Assembly: GCA_020650975.1 (NCBI GenBank)
Contig: JAIPMN010002175.1
Location: 1-63,349, forward strand
Source of the DNA: Apostichopus californicus
Lineage: Eukaryota > Echinodermata > Holothuroidea > Aspidochirotida > Stichopodidae
Reading direction: 5' to 3'
Length of the DNA stretch: 63,349 nt
Below are positions 1 to 12,100 of the stretch, one piece after another (the first letter of the stretch is position 1; each line of letters begins with the position of its first letter). The notes under the pieces were generated by a model that was given only the letters and a program-made list of their open reading frames with translations, had not been told where the DNA came from and searched no databases. A program made the position numbers and the translations under genes.

Positions 1-164
1 ATCTCTAAAGCTCCTTGCAATGTAGAAATTATTTACTTTTTTATACTTGCAAACAAAACAAGATGTTAATCGATGTAGAAACAAGTGACATTTCAATATT
101 CAGTTACTTAAAGGTGAAAAGTATTTGTTTTGTGTTAACAAGAAAATCAATATAATGCTCAGCT

Positions 165-3100
165 TTACAACTCTGAAAATTCCATTCGTAGTTCATCATC
201 CAGCCTGGAGGTCTCACGTGCCAGCTGATCTAATCGAGCACGTTCATCTAAGCGATCAGGGCTGCCTGAGCAGACAGGTGCACCTAAGTGATGAGGACTG
301 GCAAGACTTCTAGGGTAGGGGTACGCTAGGGGCGATACTACCCTCTCTCTATGGGTGTACTGATGCCCTTGTACCACTGTGTCAGGTACGCATTGTGCAT
401 CGTCCATATAACTTGCCTGAATGAAGGAAAGAAATCAAAGTAGAGGGTGGCTATTGTAAACAATATGAAACTTTCATGTTAGTGTTTTACTGATTGATTT
501 AGCTGATAGATTGAGAAGGAGTAAGACAACTCTATGCACCATGATGGGCATCTTGGTTTGACTATGAAATCTGCTTTAAATATCAAACCTTACAAGACCA
601 CACTTTTCAGGTTTATACATTCTCACAAACTAAAAAGCTAACGTACCTTCTTGTGTTGAGCTCTCTTCATGGGGTCATGTGCGTCATATCGCATTGAGAA
701 GAAATCAAGTGTAGGATGCTTAACATCTGCTGGTTTGAAAGGTTGACCTATAAACAAGAATTTAAAAGAAATTTTGATATTTTACCATATTTTTGGGTAT
801 GTATTATTGTGTTGGCAGGGGAGGGGGAGGGATAGGAGAGGGATGGAGGTTGTTAACCCTTTCTTTAAAAGATTCATCTCCAACAGAGGATTAAAAACAA
901 TGGTGTATATTTACCCACTTTTTATATATATGTGTGCTTACGTAATTGAGGGTGGTGTGGGTGTGGAGGCAGTTTACCCTTTCTCCACCCATAGCAGTAT
1001 TGTTCTAAAGTATCACATACCACTCTAAAAAGCTACAGGGATGCATCATCTCAAAATATTACATTACAAAAGATTTTGTTTTAATTGGTGTTGAATTTAA
1101 CCACCACTAAAAGTGACTGCTAAAGTGAGAGAGAGCAATGCTATAACTAAATATCCTTAAATGACATTATTCTCCAGGGAAGAGGACGAGAAGGACATTG
1201 ATGGGTTTGGCAGACTTTATGCTTGAACAGATTGAGGCAAGTTTGGGGTAGATTGATGGTACATATGTCTAGAGAGATAAGCTGTCATCCATCAGAGATA
1301 TCCAGGGAAGACAGTTTAGTCCAATGCGAGATTAATAGTGAGTATGTACTTATGTAGTCAAAAATGATTGAACCATATCCTATTGTGTTAAACATTCATA
1401 AAGAGATTCATAACTGACACAAAAATAAAATAATAATAAAAAATAGCAACATGGATGATATCAATCATACGTCAATTATCATACCAGACATTATTCTAAA
1501 CACATCTGAGCTTAAACTTAATCCTATTAAAACAAGAAAATAGTAATAATAATATGAATATTTGTAGAAGCCAAGTGTGGAAGCTACAGTCAAGAGTGAC
1601 AAACCTCCTACCAATGGTTAAGTGTCCTATACCAAGGGAAGTTAAAACTAGCATTAAGGTTCTGGCCAATTCCTGATAACTTACACTGAATGGAAGTGTC
1701 AAACTGTTGAGGCTTATCTAAAGCTTGGATGATGTTGTCAATTTCAAGCATGTCTTTATCAAACTCTGATGAGGTTGGTCGAGTCCAACCTGTAAAACAA
1801 CAACAAACAACTATAAATATTATAACAGAAAGCAGTACATTTCAAGATTATCAAGAAGATATGTTTTAAGTAAATATGAACAGTCTGGCATGACTTGACT
1901 GGGACAATTATTTGCATCTGCTTTTGAATAATCTTGTTTCACAGCCCAGCTTTTTTAAGCTCCTTGCCTAATTGCATTTGTACCGTTTGATCGATACAAG
2001 TATTGCAAATTTTGTGAATACATCAACTCTAGCAAACAGAGTTAATGATGTCATCACCACAATTGAGCGGAAAATATTTTTAATTTTTAATACACTAATC
2101 TATCATTTTTCCACAAAGGAAAATATATTTCTAAAAATTGTTGAATTTTTAATAATGAAATTCTTAACTACAGAGAACATTGATGGCATTACAAATGCAT
2201 GCAAGTTCAAGGATGAATCAACATGATAAATCAACATGATCAACATAAATCAACATGAAATTTCATATAGAGAGCAAACTATTGAAAAATATCTACCGTG
2301 GTGATATCATAGACCACCTACTGTGATCCACTTCCTGGATCCTGTAATCAATTAATAATATCTCTAATTAGGGATATATGATTAACAGATGGTGTTTTAA
2401 ACTAACAGTGTGGAACGTTTGTCTCTTTTAAGATCAGCATTAGCTTACAAAATATCCCGTTCCCGTTAAAGTCATAGATACACTCCTTAAATGTTTGCAG
2501 CATTGGAATATCACAATATTCACAATACATCACACTATTTAACTACACTAGAAGTCCAAACTTGAGATATGGCTAAGATAGCCAGAAGTGAATTTATCTC
2601 ATTAATTAATCTAGTTTATGTAAATGGTTCAGCACCAATCTACCTACAGGAACTCCTCCAGGAATACAGCCCAAGTAGGATACTTAGATCAAGCAATCAA
2701 CACATGCTATTTGTAACTACTGTATGCACTTCCACCTATGGAAACCGCTGCTTTGCAAGAGCAGTTCCCCAGCTCTGGAATAGTCTCCCCTTACATTTAT
2801 AAAAAACCCATGGATTTGTCAACTTTTCAGAAGAGGCTCAAGTCGTTCCTATGTGTATCCCAGCTTGTAAAGTCATGTCTTGATAACTGTTATGTCTTTA
2901 CTGTGTACCTTGCTTCTACAGCACTTCTGAGCAGTTTCCAACTGGATGAAAGCGCTATACATAAACAGATTCATATTTATTATTATTACTACTTACTGAT
3001 GCAGTCACTACTTAAACTACTGACTACCACTCATAAAACAAGCAATTGGATCAACTATAGTTCTGAAAAATTAGGAAAAGGATTGCAGTTAACAAGCACT

Positions 3101-6100
3101 TACCTGTCTGTGATCTTGGTTCGTTAAATTGTGGCCTTCTCAGTACGTCTCTACCATTGCTAGGAGGAGCAGGAAGAGCCCTCCACTGGTCTGAGTGGCT
3201 GACAGACGAGATCATCCCACTGCTGCCACCATAATTACTAAAGCTAGTACATGTCCTTGGACTGTTACCGCTGTTTATTACAGTCTGCTGAGGGTGAGGT
3301 ACTTTAAAGGTATTTTGCCTATAGTTTATATTGTTATTCCTTAAATCTTCCATTTTTCTTTCAGCCTCTTTAACCACCAAGGTTTTACTTGCATCATTCA
3401 CAGGAACTGCTGTTCTCCAATTCGCCAGGTATGGGCCACAATTTGTCCCACTGCCGTCACCATAATAACTTAAGCTTGATGAGCCTGAAGAGCAGCTGGC
3501 AGGCGGGGCTGATACTTGCTTGAAAGCTTTGTTCACTTGAGGGACAGAAGTGTTGTTCATGGAGTATGGAACTGTGTAAGCGGGAGTAACACAACCAGCG
3601 TTGCCTTTCATGAATGGCGCCCCCATCTGTTGCATATTCATGCCTGGTAATGGATACCTACATTCCACTGTTGATGGAGGTATTGTTTCACATTGTGTAA
3701 CATTTGTCTTTGCTTCACCCTGTGACGGTGGAAATTCTTTTACATTTTTCACATCATCTTGTTTACCTGGTAACAGGTGTTTTTCGTAAGGCAAAAGGTT
3801 TCTGACAATAAAACAATAAATAAAAAAACCTTGTTTAAGAAATTAAAGGCAAGCAGGATATGTTTCCTACAAGAAAGGATAAATTATCGAGTACAGGATC
3901 CAGACTTGTCTTAGGGTCAGAACCTTTACAAACATATCCTTTCATATGTTTAATGACAAAGCCTTTGTATCACTTTAAGAGATCTTAATTTCGTTTAATG
4001 GTAAAATGCTTCCCTGCAAAGGCATCTCTAAAATAAATGAGGTTCAACATTTAATCCACTACCTTCCCTCAACATGACACCCCTGCTAAGTCCACAGCTT
4101 AAAGCAAACTGGCCATCTTGTTTGCTTTCATGTCTCTATTACTGCCCACAAAGGATAAATGTTTGGCTGCGTCCATTTCATATTTGCTAATTGCCCTGTA
4201 AGACAAACCATTTTTACCATTAAATGTTACCTTTTGTAAAGTTTCTTCAAGAGGGATGCTTGGCATTTGTCAGCTGATGACTTCTTACTTAATTCTGAAG
4301 TAATTGCCTCCCAATCAGGAGAGTTCATCTGTGATGGATCAAAGTATAAGTAAACCCTTAACATTAACATGATCAGTTGCATAACGTATGCAATCTGGAA
4401 GTATTTCATTTTGAAATTTAGTCAAAAAACATAAATCTTAGCAGAAACACCATCACATTATTTGAGTATCACATAAACATTATTAAGCCAGTCATGGTTT
4501 ACATGTAAACTTTTTGAACAAGAAACTTTGGCAGTTTCTCCAACCAGTTGTAAGGTTGAGAACAAAACAACAGAGTTAAAGGTTTTCTTTTTGTTGCAGT
4601 CTGCTAGACAGACGGAGAACAGATAAGTGGCTATCCTTCAGTGTGACACAGACATACTTAAGTCCTGTATGTTTGCTACGAAGTACAATGTGAGATAGCC
4701 CAACGGCTGTCTGACGTAACATGAAAATTTGAAGGGGCTCAAAGGAAATGGAAGACTTCAGGGTATTCTGAACCAAAATAAAAATTGCGGCACAATATAA
4801 AAGGATGATAGATATTAAATCAATCTGCCAGGTTTAATTTGAAATCTCTCTATAAATCTTCTGGGACATTTTCTTGCAAACTCTTCAGGGAGCTGATCTG
4901 ATTTAACTATTAGACAAGCTGTAATCCTACGGTACTTTGAAGATATTTATGGATAGTATTATTCTGCTCCTACACATGCTAATAAAATGACTCTCATAGC
5001 TTTATTTTAGCATCTGCAGTGTTGCTATTTTGTGAGTGTTTTCAACTGAATTCTACTGGTTCCCTTCACTCGTAGGCTCATGACCCAGGATCTTCCATGA
5101 GGTCTGATCCACGACCCACCATTCCCCCACTCCACAGAAACGATGCTCATTATGAATGGAAGATCTGCAAAATGTACATAAAGTATCAATCATCTGGAAA
5201 TCTCCCTCAACCCACCAAACATTTCTGCAGACTAAGGCACATTAAGGACCTCATTTTGTACCGAGTTCAAGGCCATTATATTTTGATTCTGAAGGCGTTG
5301 AAAACTGTTACTAGAAGTTCCTATCATATTGTCTGGATCTTTTGTCTGTTTTCATCCATAAAAAGACAATCAAACTTTAAAAGACTTTTCTGTTTACCTC
5401 CTTGTAGCCTCCTCTTTCTTGTACACTCATGAAGAGACGGAAGGCACTTAGCGACGAACCATTGAAGGATAACTTGCGATCAAATACTAATTCTCTACTC
5501 TTCATAAAATGAGCCCAGGCACCGTTAAATAACCTCTCCTCTTGTAAGAGCACCTGTGAAAACAAAGAAAAACAGGTAACTCAGTCAAATGAACAAATTA
5601 CCAGGGAAAAATAAAAAAAGCAGTTACTGATTGCTGTTTTCAAAGGTATACACCCTACAGCCACTAGTGCTGGAAATACATTCTCCACTTACAAGTAAAC
5701 CTTAAACTTATGTAAGAATTGATCAGTATGGGAAAAGGAGAATTCTTGAACCCAATAATTTTCCCCGAGTCTTAATTCATGAGGAAATGCTAATGATACA
5801 TGCCTGTACAGATGGTAATTCATCAGCAATTGGTGGTCATGGAAGGCTGAGGGTGTTGCTCCCCCCCCCCCCACCTACTTCCCTTGTTCCATGTTGATTC
5901 TCTGTCTGTACAATGCAGTTCAGTGCATATTTGACACTCAAATCATTTGAGATTGAACAAATGTAGATATGAAGGAAGAGGATGAAAATATAATTACCTG
6001 AGACAGATTACAGTGATCTTTCTTTGATTTAAACAGCTTTTTACGACACTTTGGTTCTTTTGTTCGTTTAGGTGAACTTTTCTGTGGATGTAAATAACAT

Positions 6101-9100
6101 ATATAGGTTACCAATCAACACATAGTAAGCTATCAAGCAAAGCTATGAACACATAGTGAAGTAACAAGCAAACTGAGGTTACCAATCAAAGCCACGGACA
6201 TATAGTAAGCTATCAAGCAAAGGTAACCAATCAAAGCCATGAACACATAGTGAATTTACAAGCAATCTGATGTAACCATCAGAGCCATGCACACATAGTA
6301 AGCTATCAAGCAAAGGTAACCAATCAAAGCTATGAACACATAGTGAATTTATAAGCAATCTGATGTAACCATCAGAGCCATGCACAAATAGTAAGCTATC
6401 AAGCAAAGGTAACCAATCAAAACCATGAACACATAGTGAGGTAACAAGCAACCTGAGGTAACCATCAGAGCCATGCACATATAGTGAGATATCAAGAGTA
6501 GGTAACCAATCAAAACCATGAACACATAGTGAGGTAACAAGCAAACTGAGGTAACCATCAGAGCCATGTACATATAGTGAGATATCAAGATTAGGTAACC
6601 AATCAAAGCCATTAACACATAGTGAGGTAACATTAAAGCCATGCACAAACAGTGAGATGTCATAACTAAAACCTTTCCACACAACAAAGAACATAAAAAA
6701 TAATACTTTTTCCACTCTAGCAGGTTAGTGTGTTAGTCAATTATCATGTTGTTTTGTTGCTACCAATTCTGTATCTTAATATATCTGGTAACGTCTCATG
6801 TTCAATATCCACGGCTAGTCTATCTATAGGTAATCAGTGACTAACAAATCACCTGTTTGGCTGCGTGTTTCCTGTGTCTCATAGATGTCAGCTTTGATTC
6901 TACCTCATGTCCATTCTCCAGTCTCTTCAGAGTGAGTTCATTACACTTCCTATTTCGTCGGCCTTGCCTCTGTCCTGCAATGGGAGAGAAGATGTAACAA
7001 AAGTACATTAGCAAACATTTGTTTCCAAAGATATTCTCCCCTGGGAGGAAAAGAGAAAACAATTAGGAACTAATACTGATTAGATTATTACTAGTACATG
7101 GGTTCTTCAGATTACAGGAAATCACAGGTTACATTTTCTGACATTATTAATTAAATTTACACTGTTGGAATTTGAAAAAAAAGCAAGAATCCCATTTATT
7201 TCGTCTTATAGAGGCTTAACATGGTTATTTACAATGTTAAATAGGTATTTCTGCAAGCTATAACTGCATAAACAATAATTAAATTCAACATGTCTATATG
7301 TTTATATCCACTGCCTATCTGTATTAGCATCAAAAGTATCTTGAGCTGACATAATTGTATAAACAGCTGTTCTTGGAGTCTACATCCATAATCTACCACT
7401 TCATTAAACAGATACAACATAGCAAGAGGTATTCTTGAATCTCTTAGACCGCGGCGGGTGTGACATGGTGTCAAGTGGTCAACAGGTTAATATGTTTGGT
7501 TATCCTAACAATGGCCAGGGTAGAGTGAATCTTCTCATTTGTTTACAACCGTCACAATTATCTGACTAGAGTGTGTAAAAGTGATGTGCACCCTACGTAA
7601 AGGATATGAGATGAACAAAGTCAAAAGTATCCCTTATTCAGTACATTGATAATATTAATCTCTTGGGAACGAGGGAGTGGCAAAATGGGGTGGGAAGGGG
7701 GGGGGGGCAAAAGAGATGGGGCTGGAAGAGAGAGGGACTAATTCTGGAACCAATTGATTTTGTTCTTCATGCAGCATGCAACAACTACAAACAGCAGAAC
7801 TCAATAATACCTACAAGAACCATACCACAGTCTTACCTGTATCTAATTTAATCTGGTTACATTCATCCTTTTGTAAGGGTTTAGCTTCTTTTTTCTTTCT
7901 TTCCAAACTCATATTTTTAGGAATGTAAACACACTTTTGCAATCTCATCTCATTTGTTAGCTTTCTAAAACTTTCAGCTTCTGTGACAGCAAAGTCAAAA
8001 CTGTTTTGGTAAGATTTCTTCCTCAATAGACTTCCAGCTCTGGTATGAACTTTCTTCTTGCCTTTTTTCGTCTGTATTTGAAATAAAGAAACTGACTGTA
8101 AGATTAAAACAGCAAATACAATTAACATTCACTTTATGTACTTTTTCATATTTCTTTTATTTCTTATATTTACAATATCCTGTTACAAAATGCAATCATG
8201 AAAATATTGGAAAATGAAAAGATCCCTAAAACATAAATTCTCTTTTGCTGATACTGACATACATAATGTACATTTTTTGTTTATTTTACTTGATTTTTGC
8301 TACAAGCAGACTTTCTGTGAAAGAAACACAAATTTCAGAAACTGAAGAGTTGGAGCAATATTAGTTGAATTTTAAAGGCCATTGTTTCAAAAAAATGAAT
8401 ATTTATTTTAGTTAAGGTTTAGTCTGGTGACTTTCTGTGTTAAAATCTGTATTAAAAGTAGCCGGTCATTATCTGTGACTTAGTATATATATTTGCCTGA
8501 AAAATACACTAGGTTAGCATCCAATGATAGAAAAATGTTCAGGTTGTCTTGGTGACAACATGCAAACTTATCAAACTCTGCACTATGACAATTTTTTTTT
8601 TAAATTTATTTTGTGACCTTAGGGAAAACAATCCTTTCATATACCATGAAGGAGATGGAATAACATGATAGCTCACTTTCATCTTAGTATCTTGAGGAAA
8701 TTCTGGCATCCTTCCATTGCCATAGGGATCAACATGTAGTGGTGACATCCACTGGTGTGTACGTCGCTTCCCCAGAAATTCAACGTGATAAAATTCTGTG
8801 ATTCCTTCTTTCCAAAAGAAGTCTTTGGAGTCTGGGTCAAGACTGATTATAGCTGGCCATCTAAACAAACCAAGAGATAGAATATGTTTGTTAGGAGTAA
8901 AGAAACAGTAATTAGGTCATTTATATGGGTCAAGATAAGTCTTGTTACATCAGTGACTTACTCATACGAGAAGGAAGCCAAATGAGAACGGAGGGCAAGT
9001 AAGGACAGTCCATTGCATGTTTAGGCTTCAAAAGATATACATGCATACATGTCTTAACGTAGTCTTGGTTCCCAGAAAAAGAAAAGTATGAACTCTTGAG

Positions 9101-12100
9101 CAATCAGAAAACCTTAGAAAGAAGCTCAGCTGAGTGTTATGGACTGAAGGACTTAACAAATATGGACAGGCATCCTCACTCCAATTAGTACACCACATTG
9201 TTAAGTATTAGAGGAATATCAATATAGGACTGATGATACATGGTACAGAATTCTTTTCAAATGAGTACACCACATCATTAAGTACTAAAGGAATATCTAT
9301 ATAGGACTGATGATACATGGTCCAGCATTCTTTTCCAATGAGTACACCACATTGTTAAGTAATAAACAAATGTCTGTATAGGACTTACTGTACATGACCA
9401 GGCATCCTAGCCCAAACAAGTGCACCACATTGGAAAGTACTAAACGTGTATCTGAAGCCAGATGATTCTGCTAGTTGAACAAATTGATCTTCCTCTGGTT
9501 GGTCACACCTGATAGAAGAAGACAATATCAATTTGTCAGATATGCTGATGAATTTTGTAAAGAGAAAAACTAGCTTTACTACAGGGAAAGATAACATAGA
9601 AACCAAAAATACTATTAAGATATCAAACCAGCCAATCATTGCAATAAAATACATCAGAATATAAGAATTTCAAAAACAATGGATTATCCATAAATTTAAT
9701 ATTCAGGCCTGCACTGAGGAGCCAAGGCCACCATCAATGTAGCCCTAAAGGAGCATTCCCGGAGATTAAGCACATAATATAATAAAATACAATATATTGA
9801 AAACCGAAATAGCTACAGAAACATTACAAGCAATCATTTATCAAAACTTTTTTCTTGGATTTTGACAAATCAAGAACAAAATTCTGCAGGCTAATATCAT
9901 ACTCCTTCCCGGTTTAACCTGATACAACAAAAAGCTCATTTCACAGCATCAAACGTGTCTGAATAATGAAAGCTTTCCAGTCGTAGTCTGGTACTTTGCA
10001 AAACCAACCGTCAACCCTTAGGTAACAGCCTAATATCTAGCATAATTTCCTAGTAGATGAACCCTGTCTTGCCTATCCTGCATATAGGATTCAATATCTG
10101 AGAGCTGTTGTCATCATGCACCATTAATAATGCTATCTTTGGTATAACAAAAAAATTTCACAAGTTACTTCACAAGAATCTGCTGGGAGGAGAGAAATTA
10201 GTTATGTAATCCAACCAAATACAAATAGATTACTTTAAACGACATGATCGTTGTCTAATACACTAACCTGCAGTGTTCAGGATCGTTCTTATTCATTCGA
10301 CAAAACCATTTCTTATCGTTGTACAGCTCTACCTCCTCCTGAGCTATTTTCCTCCATTTCAGACAGGATTCATTCTCACACTGTATGAAGGTCAATGACT
10401 GGAGCTAGACAAATATTTGAAAATGCATACAGTGAGAATACAGGTAACTACTTTTTGCCAGGGAAGTCAATTTGTAAGGCTTTTTGTCAACGGCATTCAC
10501 ATTTATTTTGTATCGTTGATAGGAATATCGATAAACTAGTATGGCAAACAGGATACTTAATTCACTCTGTAAGCTGCTTCAACTCCCTTATTATAGCTAC
10601 CCAGGTGATATTAACTATATTAACTTATATATAACTTATATATATAACTTATATATAACTTATATATTAACTTATATATAACTTATATATATAACTTATA
10701 TATAACTTATATATTAACTTATAGCTACCCAGGCGATATTAACCAGACTTCCAAGGATGAATAAGGCAGAGTTTTATTCAACACCAATTTGTCCTTGACA
10801 AATTTGTCCTATATTATAAACATGTCATTTGAGTCCATGTAAGTGCCACTGAGTTATGTGTTGCATCTGAGGTACTGACCCTATGGTCTCTGTATTCAAC
10901 TATATTTAGTTCAGTCACTTATTTAAGGAATATCAGCAGTTTCAAGGTTCATTTCACAAAAATTAAAAGAGTGGTATCAAAAAAACAACCTGGACTGACA
11001 TCAGTGGGCTTTTTTTTCAATGATTTACAAAATGTAAAAATGAATTTTGTGCCTAAGGTCATCCTTGGAAGTCGATCTCTCCAGGTTCTCACACTTGACC
11101 CAAGAAGAACATGTTAAGAAACTGTGACTCTCTTTACAGAATGAGTACACACATGATCTAGATTATTCAATTAACATATAAATAAATATTGTACATAGTA
11201 ACTACACTCACTGATTCTTCTTCAGCTTCAAGTTAAGTTTCACTTTCAAGTGTTCTAATATATTTCAAGAATTAACAGACACAACAAGATGTCATTACAT
11301 GGGAATAATGGAATCAACAATAAACTGTGTCATAGCTCAAAGATTGTGGAGCACAGATGTCTAATCTGGAATGAAAAATGCACCCAGCATGTCAGGGAAT
11401 TCTGCAATCGTTTACAATTGAATTAGTTCAGGAATGATGACATGGTTACAAACTAAAAGTTGAAAAATGAATTAAAGAAAAAAATGTGGAAGTGAGCAAA
11501 ACATAAACACACCATGTCTTGTAAATGACTTCCATCCTTAACTTCTGGATCTTCCTGAGAAGATGGTGCTGAGTCTATCTTCTTCCCACTTCTCAATACT
11601 TTTGTATCAATATCATCAGCTGGGTGTACTTTAAGGTCATCCTGACCAGATCCACATCCCTAATGAATACAAGAGGACAGTAAAACATTAAAATTTCAGA
11701 AATGGTCTGAAAATTTGTAATAACAATGGATGCATTCTATTCTATGCTGCTTATACTTATCCCAACCAAAAACATAATAATTCCAGTTTTGACTCAACAC
11801 ACCTTGAATGTCGTAGAAATGGGAGGACAAAGTGCTGATAGTAGCCTGGTTTGTTTAGGGATAAACTATGTGCACGATTGGTAAGTTTTATAAGATAATA
11901 AAGAGTTGACTCACTTCTGACTCAATCAACAAAGCTGAGACTGCATGTGTAGACACTGACTGTAAACTTGAGAGAATGCTTAAGACACAATATATTACAT
12001 TTTGTACTTTTACTACATAAATGACATCATTACCTAATGTAAGAGGAATTCTCAGGTACACCTGAAATATTTCTTTTTGCTATGTAAATAGTTGTTCAGT

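Noticed and set aside
4576-4776. 66-codon minus-strand open frame between the ARID exons
   Set aside because: Adjacent ARID exons (5398-5553 and 4231-4328) join directly in phase 0 with the right spacing between GGY and W, leaving no place for it.
6179-6715. 178-codon minus-strand open frame of repeated VHGFDW units
   Set aside because: It is entirely the 93-bp minisatellite, whose length keeps the frame open; it lies between two in-phase exons.
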